DNA of 64,000 bases, taken from contig OY751488.1 of assembly GCA_963565915.1 (NCBI GenBank), positions 2,418,001-2,482,000 of the forward strand, in the 5' to 3' direction. Position 1 is the first letter of the stretch. Each line of letters opens with the position of its first letter. Shown here piece by piece: positions 33,601 through 43,015 of the stretch. A model generated the notes under the pieces. The model made no database searches. It was not told the origin of the DNA and saw nothing but the letters and a program-made list of their open reading frames with translations. Origin of the DNA: Entoloma clypeatum. Its lineage: Eukaryota > Basidiomycota > Agaricomycetes > Agaricales > Entolomataceae. Made by a program: the position numbers and the translations under genes.

Positions 33601-34630
33601 TCTTTGGTACGAAATCCGGTTTTAAGTCTATAGCGTGGTCCCATGGTTTCCTGATTGGTAATCTCTCCGATGCTTTCTTTTCAAAGACTGATAGATATTT
33701 GTGATATTTCCGGGGGACAACCTGTTCTGCCGGTACTTCATCTGAGGGTTCTCCTTTAGCTGCCCTGAGCGTGTGGATTACTTCCTCCTCCATTTCTTCC
33801 TCATTTCCTTCTACTACTTCTTCCATTCTTCCGCCCCATCTGGTTCTTGCAGTTTTATTTAAATAACGTGTTCGACGCATGCCACATTCTTCTGGACATC
33901 TTGATAGTTTAATTTCCGCCTTTTCCCAATCGATTTCTGGATTATGGCGTTTCAGCCAGGTATGTCCAACAATAATTTTAGCTTTCCCTAGGTTGCATGC
34001 CTCAAACACGGCTATCTCCACATGTCCTTTATACCGCATAGCCATGACTGCTTCATGCGTGATCGAACCTCCTTGGTTAAGCGTGCCATCAACGTTGTAG
34101 ACCCGAATGGGGAAAGGTAGTTCCCTTAATTTAATGTTGTTCCTTTTGGCGAAGTCCAGATCTATGAACATCCCTGTCGCCCCTGAGTCTAATAATGCTT
34201 CAACATCGAATGTGCGTTTGTCCTGCAACGTTTCCAGCGTGATTTTCATCATAAGCTCCTTTTCCAAAGAAGCGGATCGAATAAAAGATGGTTCCCCCAT
34301 AGAGTCCGTTTGCCTAGTTAAGTTATCTGATTCTTTGCAACAGGGAATTAAGCATTCATCCGTAGGGGACGAACCAAGCCTCGTTTCTGAGGGCTCCCCA
34401 ATGATATAGTTTACAAGTGTATCTAAGTCCGATTCATCTTTTTTTGGTTTTTCTTTCCTACTAGGTTTATCTAATAGTATTTTATTGTACGTAACTGCAG
34501 CATCCGTAAGTTTCTGAAACCAAGATTTTACAATGTCCTTATGTACGTAAGAGTCTATAGGCAAACATTCATATCGATTTGTCAGAGCCAGCGGGGGATT
34601 TACTGGTTGACGTTCACAAAACCCTGCTGC
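30683..34630 (-). CDS. element A Pol polyprotein (protease-RT-RNase H-integrase-chromodomain)
   Basis: About 1,300 residues, open throughout. The frame continues upstream of 34,564 into the end of gag without a stop and without an ATG, so it is probably made by frameshifting. In order: aspartic protease (LLDSGATGMFID), reverse transcriptase (FIPKKDGKKRMVQDYRHIN, FFGLNNSPSTFQTMMN, catalytic YIDDILV), RNase H (VESDASDFATGAILSM, YDVHDKEMLGIIRALEAWRH), the integrase zinc finger (HHDNPVAGHPGQW ... CDRCQ), the catalytic core (DFIVGLPEAQGY, SDRGPQFAA, the DDE glutamate in TDGQTERINQELEQ), a GPY/F module (RWIGPYTI), and a C-terminal chromodomain (YDVAKVIDSRLKRGKLEYLV, WEGLTQDHNTWEPENHL). The stop is at 30,683-30,685. 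The chromodomain places it in the chromoviruses, which target histone-marked chromatin. Confidence 0.95.
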   Translation of the reverse strand, partial: AAGFCERQPVNPPLALTNRYECLPIDSYVHKDIVKSWFQKLTDAAVTYNKILLDKPSRKEKPKKDESDLDTLVNYIIGEPSETRLGSSPTDECLIPCCKESDNLTRQTDSMGEPSFIRSASLEKELMMKITLETLQDKRTFDVEALLDSGATGMFIDLDFAKRNNIKLRELPFPIRVYNVDGTLNQGGSITHEAVMAMRYKGHVEIAVFEACNLGKAKIIVGHTWLKRHNPEIDWEKAEIKLSRCPEECGMRRTRYLNKTARTRWGGRMEEVVEGNEEEMEEEVIHTLRAAKGEPSDEVPAEQVVPRKYHKYLSVFEKKASERLPIRKPWDHAIDLKPDFVPKKAKVYPLSPDERREVSEFVNDQLRKGYIRPTKSPQTSPVFFIPKKDGKKRMVQDYRHINGWTVRNNYPLPLIPELIDKLKGKKRFTKMDLRWGYNNVRIKEGDEWKAAFTTPDGAFEPTVMFFGLNNSPSTFQTMMNDIFRDLIDQGDVVIYIDDILVATEGEKGHSEIVEEILKRLRENDLFLKPGKCFFDRDEIEFLGLIIGKDGIRMDPSKVDAIKQWPKPTKVKEIQSFLGLANFYRRFVKDFSKVAGPLHKLTRKETIWNWKEEQEEAFDMLKKLFTEAPILVSPDPDRKLRVESDASDFATGAILSMECEDEKWRPCAFLSKGLNDVERNYDVHDKEMLGIIRALEAWRHHLEGAKHEVEIWTDHKNLEYFMQGRKLNRRQARWALYLTRFNFKLIHKAGTSMGKADALSRRVDHRKGVENDNEDVTLLKPEYFHLRAMDRGHILIDGEESKLLKRIRDAKEFDEQVLKAVEELKKTNTKTLRADEWHEEQGLWLHRGKVYVPKSQELREEIIKLHHDNPVAGHPGQWKTLELVTRNYWWPSITNMVKAYVEGCDRCQRSKNVPQPLAGKLKANTEHAGPWKHVTADFIVGLPEAQGYNAVLVVACRSTKQSHFIKTRDEVSAEGLAKLYRDEVWKLHGLPESLTSDRGPQFAAIFMKELNKILGITTKLSTAYHPQTDGQTERINQELEQYLRSFISHRQTDWPEWMATAEFAYNNKIHTATQFSPFYVNYGFNPRMGVEPRRAEKSEPAKEFAERMKKIHEEAEAALVKAREEMERYANLKRGDAPVYKVGDKVWLSTKDLKLNRPLKKLAERWIGPYTITKIISSHAVELKLPKTWKIHPVINISRVRLFKEPLFMSQRVQAPNPIVINGEEEYDVAKVIDSRLKRGKLEYLVQWEGLTQDHNTWEPENHLEHAKEAVEDFFKLNPNAPRRLRANIFEGLEFKPYENFTNTPDDIISRLEVEI

Positions 34631-35688
34631 CCAGCAGCTTGTCCATTGTTCTGACCATTGGGATTCGGCGCAGGCGCGCCAATCACACCCCTTGGTCCGT
34701 TTGCGGCTTGTCGTGCTTGACGCCTTGCCGTGATTTGTCGTAAGATTTCTTCTTCCTCATGTTCGTCGATTTGTTCAATCACAGCCGCTCGCACCCTGCG
34801 TTGTGGCCGTCTGCATTCCCGGGCGAAATGCCCCTGTCCTCCGCAGTTGTAACAATTTCCAGGCGCTCGGCGCTGGTTTCTATCGACCTCCATAGCATTG
34901 GGATCTCGGCGTCCCTGACCTTGCTGTCCGTTTTGCTGCGGGGCTCGGTACCCCCCGTACTGTTGTTGTCCGAATGGTCGCTGCTGATTCTGCTGGTTTG
35001 CGGGCCGATTGCCCCAACCGGTTCTCTGCTGTCCAAAGTTGTTGCCGGTCCTCATGCCCGGTCTTGCCGCGTAAGTTTCCTCTGCTCTTCCGATTGCTAA
35101 AATTTCCTCACTCGTGTCTTGCACGGTGGTCTGTCGTCTTCCCTGCTGGAACATTTGTTGTATGATCGAATCCTTGGTGTTCCTTTCTAGCAGAGATATC
35201 CCATGCATTTCCTCAATTTGGCCTTTGATGACCAACGTTCCAAATTGTGTAATAAAATCGTCCACCCGCATGTTTCCTTGTTTAAAGGTTTCGATCTTGG
35301 CACGTGCCCATTCTATTTCTGTTGCTGATTGGAATCTTGATGTCACCTCTCTCATTAATTGCTGGAACGTGGGCCAATGTTCTGATTCCATGCACTGCCT
35401 CAAGCGTGTTTCCCCATAGGTGCCGGCGGTAGCGCCTTCCAGGCGAGACCATACTGCAATGCAAATTTCTTCCTGTCCCTGGAACAGGTCCCGGTTGACC
35501 CTGATCCATGCCAGCATCTTTGTCCACCATACTCCGAACGTTGCCTTGGCCCCATTGTACCTGCTGGGGTCTGCAGCGATTTCTAATCGTCTTCCATTGG
35601 GACGCGGGGCGGCGGGATTATGAGCGGGAGGAGGGAGAGGGGGATTGGGAAGGGGATTGTCGAACTCGTCGTCGTTGTTGTCGGCCAT
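34600..35688 (-). CDS. element A Gag
   Basis: A 362-residue capsid/nucleocapsid protein. It has an acidic Pro-rich N-terminus (MADNNDDEFDNPLPNPP), a retrotransposon gag capsid core (FGVWWTKMLAWIRVN, EHWPTFQQLMREVTSRFQ, WARAKIETFKQGNMRVDDFI), a Gln/Gly-rich region, and one CCHC knuckle (CYNCGGQGHFARECRRPQRR). The stop TAA is at 34,600-34,602. The last codons overlap the pol frame in -1, with a slippery heptamer at 34,618-34,624. Confidence 0.93.
   Translation of the reverse strand: MADNNDDEFDNPLPNPPLPPPAHNPAAPRPNGRRLEIAADPSRYNGAKATFGVWWTKMLAWIRVNRDLFQGQEEICIAVWSRLEGATAGTYGETRLRQCMESEHWPTFQQLMREVTSRFQSATEIEWARAKIETFKQGNMRVDDFITQFGTLVIKGQIEEMHGISLLERNTKDSIIQQMFQQGRRQTTVQDTSEEILAIGRAEETYAARPGMRTGNNFGQQRTGWGNRPANQQNQQRPFGQQQYGGYRAPQQNGQQGQGRRDPNAMEVDRNQRRAPGNCYNCGGQGHFARECRRPQRRVRAAVIEQIDEHEEEEILRQITARRQARQAANGPRGVIGAPAPNPNGQNNGQAAGQQGFVNVNQ
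34618..34624 (-). promoter_or_regulatory. -1 ribosomal frameshift slippery heptamer G GGT TTT (element A)
   Basis: On the minus strand the gag codons read CAG GGT TTT GTG. The heptamer GGGTTTT fits X_XXY_YYZ in the gag frame. A -1 slip gives GGG TTT TGT GAA CGT, which is exactly the open pol frame. It lies 15 nt before the gag stop. Confidence 0.75.
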
Positions 35689-36246
35689 GTTGTGTGAGCA
35701 ATAGTGCTTTGTAGCGGGCGCGCGACCCTGTTCTGCTACTTAAGCGAAAAAGAAAACCTAAAAAAAGAAAAACCCAAAGAACGATCTGTTTACCCAGGCA
35801 GCCGAAATGCCCGAATGAAGGAAGATCTGGGAAAAATGAAAACCACGCGGTCAACACCCCTACGCGCGCTGGTTCTGTTGAATCCGGGAAAAGATCGGGG
35901 GTTGGAACACCTTTTGAGAACTAAACGTGCGCGACCTTCTTTTCCAAGTCGCCACACGCGCCAGCAGCTTTCCCGAAGGTCAGTTGCGTCGGCCTTTGGT
36001 CACCTCGACACGGGACGGGCTCAACGTTTCCCTGTGTGTCTCGAACGGCAACGCTAGTTATAGTGGGTGCACCAAGCGTTTCTCTTCTTATCCCTGAAGT
36101 CCGGGAGGTCCCCCTTAACGCTAGGGTCCGCGTGTAGTGGCGAGGTGTGACTTTTAACGCAAAAGCACGAAACGGCGGGGATAGTGATGGTGATGTGGGA
36201 AGTGTGTGTGTTTGGGCGGGCGATGATGATAAGAGCTTGTTCTTCT
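35689..36246 (-). other. element A 5' untranslated leader
   Basis: About 560 bp between the 5' LTR and gag. It contains GT-rich and CATCA runs near the LTR and no coding potential. A primer-binding site was not recognised. Confidence 0.6.
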
Positions 36247-36533
36247 GTTGAGGCGACGCTAAGTCAAACGACGTCGCGAGCCCAAACTTAAGAACGAAGT
36301 GGGAAATGTGAAGTGAACTGAATTGCCCAGAGACCCAGCGGGAATCTCAAGAGAACAAGCTATCGAATACAAGTGAAAGTACTCTACTTATATATGTAAA
36401 TTCCATGAGGCTGCGTTGTGGCAGCGTCATGCTGCGTGATAATAATGAGATGTCCTCATGTGCGATATGATGTAGATAAGATAAGATCGAGATAAGATAA
36501 GATAAAGTGAAAAGTGAAAATACGATCATAACA
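36247..36533 (-). repeat. element A 5' LTR
   Basis: Matches 30,384-30,671 throughout with one visible substitution (GCTGCGTTG versus GCTGCATTG). Flanked by GCCCC. Confidence 0.93.
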
Positions 36534-36925
36534 GCCCCAAGAACGAATAAATTATGGTAACCGGTGACTGGTGATCAGGTGTTTGACAATTTTTTGTGAT
36601 TTTTTGCCGATTTTTCAGGGCTTTTGCAGGGCTGAGTTCCCTTGCTTGCAAGGGTGCATTGGGACCCCATAATTACAAATCTTTTTTCTCACACTCTCCC
36701 TGCTTGATCCGTGTATCTTGAGCGTTATTTCCCTGCAGGCGCTTTCCCAGGTGCGCTTTTTTGAAAGACCTCCCTCCCCCCCGCGGGCGCCCTCTGTTCG
36801 GAGTAACAGTATATGTTATTTGCTGTCTAAAAGTGTTGTAACTCTCTTTGTTTTCTTGGTCTAATTTTCGAAGCCTTTCGTCTTCTTTCAGTAAGTCATC
36901 AGCATTTGGGCACATTCTGCTTATA
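36534..36925. other. flank of element A with a short unassigned reading frame
   Basis: The first 120 bp continue the upstream region of the CYSTM gene after the GCCCC duplication. An 80-codon frame on minus (36,673-36,915) is rich in charged residues (ERLRKLDQENKESYNTFRQQ, GRPRGGGRSFKKAHLGKR). It has no recognised domain and may be a degraded transposon coding end. Confidence 0.3.
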
Positions 36926-37265
36926 CAGCTTATAGCAGCTTGTGCAAGCTGCTCAAGCTGGTAAGCATCTTAATGAGCATCTTAAATCAGCTTGTACAAG
37001 ATGCTTCGACCACTTATTTCTCATCTTGAGAATGCATCAGCAAACCCAGATGTTTGGCTGTAGCAAACTGTAGTAAATACTGTGATGCTGTAGTCACATG
37101 TAGTCACATGTAGCACTGTAGTGTCCCATAGTGCACCATAGTGCTGTACCATGGCAGTGCAGTAGCATTGTAGGAGCTATAGTACAATGTAGTGATGTAG
37201 TATGTGGTAGCACCATAAACGTGTACTGATGTAGTATGAGCCTTAGCGGTACAATATAGCCTTCT
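36915..37265 (+). repeat. left cluster of AGCTT/AGCATCTT and TAGTG short repeats
   Basis: About 36,915-37,020 is built from degenerate CAGCTTGTGCAAGCTGCT / AGCATCTTAA motifs. About 37,070-37,210 holds TGTAGTCACATGTAG / TAGTGCACCATAG motifs. Related motifs recur in opposite orientation at 41,030-41,210 (CACTAC) and 41,890-42,110 (AAGCTGTAAGATGC). Confidence 0.6.
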
Positions 37266-37719
37266 GTATCCTGGCTCTAGCCACAAGAATTGAATCATTT
37301 ATCCCCGACGCTAGCCACTGATGGCTAGAGCCACAACTCATATCACACAGGCAATAACCCTGCCTGTTGTTTTAGCCATATGTGTAATTGTGTTTATATG
37401 AACAAATAATGAAATAAAACATTATTAATTCAGTAACTACGAATAATACAGGTGCATCCCACTGTTACAGAGCGTCCCCCGTCATGCCAGTGCGCATCCC
37501 GCCTTTCCCGCATGGATCCATGTGCCCCTGCCCCTGCCGCTTGCTCGCGTGTCCCGCCGCTCTCGCGTGTCCTGCGCCGTTCATTGCGTGCCTCGCCGTT
37601 TCTCGCGCACCTCCCACCGTTGCCATGTGTCCTGTCCTGTTTCTAGCGTGTCCCGCGGTTCTGACGCGTCCACGCCGTTGCTCGCATGTGTCCTGTCCCA
37701 TTCGTCGTGTGTTGCACGC

Positions 37720-38090
37720 TGTTATGCTTAACAAACCGTTCCAAGGTTCGGGCAGAGTATACAGGAAAGTGGAAAGGCAAAGAGCAATGTGATTGCTAAA
37801 TCTAGGGAATCTACTACAGTACAAGAGGTTTATATAGGTACTGACTATAGGCGGTAGCGGATGAGTCAGTACTGCGGAAGGCAGTGCGCCTGAGTAAGGC
37901 GACTGCGGAAGGCTATGTACAATGAGTCATACATACTGCGGAGCTGAGTAAAGCTACTGCGGAATGAGTCAGAGCGGTAGCGAAGGGAATGGAAATAGAT
38001 GTTGCGACATAATGTATTCGTAAGAGGGCGCCGAGCCGGGCCGATAAGTAAGAATGATGACGTCGTCTGCATACTGTAGAGTCCGTAACA
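37720..38090 (-). repeat. solo LTR of family B inside the foldback element
   Basis: A 371-bp TGTTATGC...GTCCGTAACA sequence, reverse-oriented relative to the B1 LTRs and closest to the B1 3' LTR subtype. No gag or pol is adjacent. Flanks are CACGC before and CATGC after, a 5-bp target duplication with one C-to-T difference at a CpG. Confidence 0.85.
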
Positions 38091-38099
38091 CATGCATGC

Positions 38100-39370
38100 C
38101 CCGCCACCTCTGCGCTGTTTCTCGTGTCTCCTGCCATTCCTCCCGCGTCTCCCGCCTTGGCCGTGTTGTTTCTCGGGTTTCCTGCCATGCTCGCATGTTC
38201 TGCACGGTTTCTCGAGCGCCGCCCACCGTTCCCGTGTCGTTGCTGGGATGTCTCTCGCCGTTTTCGGCGCGTCAGTGGTCTGAGGTGACAGGAAAGGTGG
38301 GGTGCTTACCAATACGGGGCTCCGTGGACCTCATGTGAAGGGGGGGAGGAGGAGGGAGGGACGGAGCAGGAGGGAGTGGAAGAAGGTGATGTGGGGACAA
38401 GAACTTGACGTGGCAAGTTTAGGCTATTGATATATAGCTGGCATGTTCTGGGCCCAGGCACTCATGATGAAACATCGGAGCTTGCTGAACCCGGCAACGG
38501 CCGAAAGTTGAACAATAGTCACAAGTCCCGTCACATCTTCTTGTTTTCCCCCCATCACCTCATACTCCATCACCTCCCTCCTCCATCCCTCCCTCCTTCC
38601 TCCTCCGTCCACTGTGGGACATGGAGGCGCCATGTATGTAAGCACCCCACCTTTTACGTTACCCCAGACCTCTGATGAAACACGCGGAAAACAATGCGGG
38701 AAACAGCACAGGACATGCAGAAAGGCGAGAGACATGGGAGAAATGGTGGGAGATGCGGGAGGAATGGCGGGAGACCCGAGAAATGACATGGGAGACGCAG
38801 GAACAGCGGGACACATGATGAACGAGACAGGACACGCGCGACGAATGGCGGGACACACGGGAATGGTGGGAGGTGCGCGCCCGGCGGTACGGGACACGCG
38901 AGAAGCAGCACATGACACGCGGGAAAGGCAGGATGCACGCAAGAACGGCGGGATACACGCGAGATGGCAGGATGCACAGGAACAGCGGGACATGCAAGCA
39001 ACAGGCGACGAGTGGCGCGCAGGAAGCAAATCATGCGGGAACGGCGCCAGGCGCGCGAGAAGTCGCACAGGGCACGCAGGAAAGACCAGATACGCGGGAG
39101 GAATGGCTGGACATGCGAGAAACAGCACAGGAATGGCGGGGCACGCGAGCAACACACAACGAACGGCGCACAACACGTGAGAACGGCGGGGCGCGCGATC
39201 GGGGGCATGGGACACGTGGGGGAGGCGGGAGGCACGCGAGAAGCGGCACAGGACACGCAGGAAAGGCGGGATGCACCCAGGAACAACGGGATGCGCGCGG
39301 GAATGGCAGGGTGCGCGCAGGAACAGCGGGTTGCATGCTAGCAAGGTGGGGGATGTGCTGTAATGGCATG
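38100..39370. repeat. GC-rich degenerate minisatellite of the foldback right arm
   Basis: About 38,690-39,350 consists of degenerate units of roughly 20-25 bp of the type GGCGGGACACGCGAGAA / GGAACAGCGGGATGCACGC. About 38,100-38,260 and 37,490-37,700 carry the complementary orientation. Long open frames here (for example 306 codons on minus) are a by-product of stop-poor repeats. Confidence 0.75.
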
Positions 39371-39574
39371 GTGCACCTGTATTATTAGTAGTTACTGAAT
39401 TAATAATGATTTATTTCATTATTTGTTCACATAAACACAGTTACACCCATGGCTAGAGCCACAGGCAGGGTTACTGACTGTATGATACAAGTTGTGGCTC
39501 TAGCCACTGGTGGCTAGCATCGGGAATAAATGCTTCAATTCTTGTGGCTAGTACCAGACACTTAGGCTTTTGTA

Positions 39575-40700
39575 TGCACCTAAGGGTGCCCCAACGACCG
39601 CCCCTGTGCCCAACGACCACCCCTCACACCCAAGAGCTGCCCCTCCGTGCCCAATGGTCGTCCTGTGTGCCCAACGGCCCCCCCCGTGCCCAACGACTGT
39701 CCCTCGCACCCAAGAGCTCCTATCCGTCCCCAACGGCTGCCCCTGTCCCCAACAACCGCCCTGCATGCCCAACGACTGCCCCTCCGTGCCCAATGACTGC
39801 CTCTGTGCCCAACAACCACCCCTCACACCCAAGAGCCGCCCATCTGTGCCCAATGGCCATCCCGTGTGCCCAACGACTGCCTCCATGCCCAACAACACCC
39901 CTCACACCCAAGAGCTGCCCCTCCTTGTCCAACGGCCGTCCCGTGTGCCCAACAACCGCCTCCGTGCCCAATGACCACCCCTCGCACCCAAGAGCTGCCC
40001 CTCCGTGCCCAACGGCTGTCCTGTGTGCCCAACAACTGCCCCTCGCACCCAAGAGCTCCTTTCCATCCCCAATGGCTGCCCCTGTGCCCAACGACCACCC
40101 CTCGCACCCAAGAGCTGGCCCTCCTTGTCCAACAGCCATCCTGTGTGCCCAACGACCGCCTCCATGCCCGGTGACCACCCCTCACACCCAAGAGCTCCTC
40201 TCTGTGCCCAATGGCTGCCCCCGTGCCCAACGACTGCCCTCCATGCCCAATGACCACCCCCGTGTCTAACAACTGCCCCTCCATGCCCAACAGCTGCCCC
40301 CGTGCCCAACGACTATCCCTCTTACCCAAGAGCTGACCCTCCGTGCCCAAAGGCCATCCCGTGTGCCCAACAACTGCCCCCATGCCCAACGACCATCCCT
40401 CACACCCAAGAGCTCCTATCCATCCCCAACGGCTGCCCCCGTCCAGAATGACTGCCTGCATGCCTGACGACCGCCCCTCCGTGCCCAACGGCCGTCCCGT
40501 GTGCCCAACGACCGCCCCCGTGCCCCAACAACTGCCCCTTGCACCCAAGAGCTGCCCTCCATGCCCAACGGCCGTCCTGTGTGTCCAACGACTGCCCCCG
40601 TGCCCAACAACTGCCCCTTGCACCCGAGCATGCCCAGCCGCCGTCTCCTGCACCAACGGCCGTCTCGTGTGCCCAACGATGACACGAGAATGGTGGGAGG
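39575..40700. repeat. CCCAACGACCGCCCC minisatellite with higher-order period
   Basis: Tandem units of about 17-20 bp (GTGCCCAACGACCGCCCCTC variants) run for about 1.1 kb. A longer unit ending in CACACCCAAGAGCT recurs roughly every 60-130 bp. Open frames exist in several frames on both strands, with no protein-like composition. Fragments in opposite orientation (GTTGGGCATGAG) occur at 41,390-41,570. Confidence 0.85.
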
Positions 40701-40714
40701 TATGACATGAGATG

Positions 40715-42130
40715 AGAGGGACAATGCATGGGCACAGCCCTAGCACGACACGAGAATGGCGGGAGGGATCACATGAGGAATGACGCGCGAACGGCGACAA
40801 AGGAGCTGTGGGAGGTGCATGATGCCAGAATGGTGGAGGCACGAAGCGAGGGACTGCGAGGGACGATGCATGGCTGTAGCCTGAGCCCGACGCGAGAACT
40901 GCAGCAGTGGAAGGAGCTAGTAACTTTCCTCCAGTGCCCTTACATATGTGTCTTAGTATACATATTATGTGTCGAATTCAAATGATTTTTTGCTTCATAT
41001 GGTGTGATTGAGTTTTCAGCCTCTATCTACAACACTACACCTCACTAACATTGTCTACTATACTAGTACACTGTTACTCTATATTGCACTATACAATAGA
41101 CCCTGTCACTACAGAGCACTACACATTTAATATACCCTCACTACACCACTACGAGTCACTACAGCATTATGTAGCACTACATAGTGTTACATAGCAGGGT
41201 CGCACTTTGCTGATGTGACAGTTCAGTTCAGAAATCATTGTTCAAAAATGAAAATATCATATATTCGGGGTATCTGATACAATGATATACAAATGAACAC
41301 AACTACATTCCCTGCATGGGCTATAACCTACACTACCCTGGCCAGTTCCTAGAACACCAGCCCCTCGGTGAAACTACGTCGAGGCGGCCGCTGGGCGCGA
41401 GTGGAGGCTGTTGGGTTGGCGAAAGAGAACTGTTGGGTATGAGAGATGTGGCTTGGGCACGGCTTGGGCGCAGAGAGGCAGTTGTTGGGTGTGAGGGAAG
41501 GCCGCTGGGCATGAGTAGAGGGTGTTGGGCACAATCCATTGGGCATGAGAGAGATCCGTTGGGCATGTGCCATGAACCATGTACGCCCAGTTCCTGCGAC
41601 ACAACAATGCGAACAGACTCTTGAGGAGCACGGGGTACGGGGGTGCGAGGAAGGAGGTGTATGGCCAGATATGTGCGATGAGTGTCACAGTGCTGGAAGC
41701 GTGTATACGGGAAGCGAGGGATTGTGCTTCGCCTGTCTTTTGGATGAGGGCCCCTTTGTTTTTATATGAGTTACAATGTCCTTGTCGCAACACACTCCCT
41801 TTTTTTCCATTTGTGAGGATGTATTATATATAATACTAATGTTATCACAATGTTACAATTTTTCTACATAAAAATGTTTTTATTCCAGCTTGTGAACATT
41901 TTTGCTGAATAATTCAAAGATGTTGTCCCGAAGCTGCTCTGAGACAAAGCTGATTAAAGATGTTTTCTATAAGTTGAAGCTGTTAAAAGCTGCTTTTCAT
42001 AAGCTGTAAGATGCTTTTCATAAGCTGTAAGTTGCTTTCATAAGCTGTAAGATGCTATAAGCTGAAAGTGCTGAAATGCTGATGAATTCTGCATAACTGC
42101 TGTTCAAGATGTTGAAATGACATCCTAAGT
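40715..42130. repeat. right repeat cluster (CACTAC, TTGGGC and AGCTGTAAGATGC motifs)
   Basis: In order: degenerate GGCGGGA minisatellite remnants (to about 40,920), CACTACA motifs (41,030-41,210), inverted TTGGGC minisatellite fragments (41,390-41,570), and CATAAGCTGTAAGATGC repeats (41,950-42,070). These mirror the motif classes of 36,915-37,265. No gene is seen. Confidence 0.55.
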
Positions 42131-42540
42131 ACCTAAACAGAAGATAAGACAACACGAAAGGTGCCGTCCCCATTCAATCAAAGTAAGATACGTATCTTGG
42201 GGCATTACATGAATGCCCCTCCAGTGTCCGTACCCTACCAGTCACGCCTCTGCCTTCGATCCCCCTGCCAGTTGCACCCATAGTTGATGTTGATGCTGTT
42301 CTTGATAGCGCAGCTGGATGCCGCGCGCTTGTCGATTCAGGTTTAGCGAAAGCTTGAGGGGCGGGGCTTAGGCAGGCGTCATTAAAACAAGTTGTGATTT
42401 GACGTGAATGGTCACATGACCATGGTCCGTTGATCCAGACTCCAATTGTCTCGTTCGTCCACTGCATTGAAGGCAATAGCCCCGGCCCACTGGGGTTTCA
42501 ACATGTTAAAACTTAGGTATGTCCACCCCAATTCTATTAT
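42130..42540 (+). other. possible retroelement protease fragment
   Basis: A plus-strand frame around 42,265-42,350 reads PVAPIVDVDAVLDSAAGCRALVDSG, with a D-S-G resembling the active site of retroelement aspartic proteases. It soon runs into a stop. The rest of the stretch is unassigned. Confidence 0.3.
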
Positions 42541-42942
42541 TGTTACGGACTCTACGGTATGCGGACGACGTCATCACTTTTACTTATCGGCCCGGCTCGG
42601 CACCCTCTTACGAGCTTACTATGTCTAATGTCTACTTTCGTAACCTTTGATTCCCAGTCTGACTCACTACCTTTACTTCATCAGCCCCTTTAGTATACTT
42701 CGCTCCCACGCTGACTCGCTTTCCGCAGTCAGCTTACTCACTGTACAAGCCTTCCGCAGTCGCCTTACTCATGCGCACTGCCTTCCGCAGTACTGACTCA
42801 TCCGCTACCACCTATAGTCAGTACCTATATAAACCTCCTGTACTGTAGTAGATTCCTTAGATTTAGCAATCACATTGCTCTTCGCCTTTCCACTTTTCTG
42901 CATACTCTGCCCGAACCTTGGAACAGTTTGTTAAGCATAACA
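42541..42942 (+). repeat. element B1 5' LTR (B2-like subtype)
   Basis: TGTTACGG...AGCATAACA. The middle (CCCTTTAGTATACTTCGCTC) matches the LTR at 53,625-53,994, not the B1 3' LTR. A TATATAAA box and the CCTCCTGTACTGTAGTAG segment are shared by all family-B LTRs. Confidence 0.88.
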
Positions 42943-43015
42943 AGTTGCTAAATCTCGTTAGGTTCGCCCAGAGCGAAGAGGACAACTACCAGATGAGTCA
43001 AGACATCACGCTTCT

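Larger units (their letters stand above)
30384..36533 (-). mobile_element. element A: complete young Ty3/gypsy chromovirus
   Basis: Transcribed on the minus strand. LTRs of about 287 bp (TGTT...AACA) lie at 30,384-30,671 and 36,247-36,533 and differ by one substitution that I can see. The flanking 5-bp direct repeat GCCCC (30,379-30,383 and 36,534-36,538) is the target duplication. Gag and pol are open. A purine tract (AGAAAGGGGGTAA) abuts the 3' LTR right after the pol stop. No TGG-type tRNA primer site is evident next to the 5' LTR. The near-identical LTRs and open frames imply a recent insertion. Confidence 0.95.
37270..39552. mobile_element. foldback-type DNA element with about 185-bp terminal inverted repeats and minisatellite arms
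   Basis: The left end (CTAGCCACAAGAATTGAA from about 37,276) and the right end (TTCAATTCTTGTGGCTAG to about 39,549) are inverted copies that pair for about 185 bp, to AATAATACAGGTGCA. Inside, the left arm carries CGTGTCCCGCCGTTCTCGC-type GC-rich repeats and the right arm carries their reverse complement. Near the centre, AAAGGTGGGGTGCTTAC (38,296) pairs with GTAAGCACCCCACCTTTT (38,639). The element is thus a near-complete palindrome with a spacer around 38,400-38,560. It has no credible protein. A solo LTR interrupts the left arm. A target duplication could not be assigned. Confidence 0.75.

Noticed and set aside
38424..39344. 306-codon open frame on minus
   Set aside because: It is the translation of degenerate minisatellite inside the foldback arm; composition is repetitive and the opposite strand is also open.
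39575..40700. CRISPR-like regular repeats
   Set aside because: Units are contiguous and degenerate with no unique spacers, and the genome is eukaryotic.
39823..40842. 339-codon open frame on minus and 241-codon frame on plus
   Set aside because: Both are by-products of the CCCAACGAC tandem repeat; several frames on both strands are open at once.
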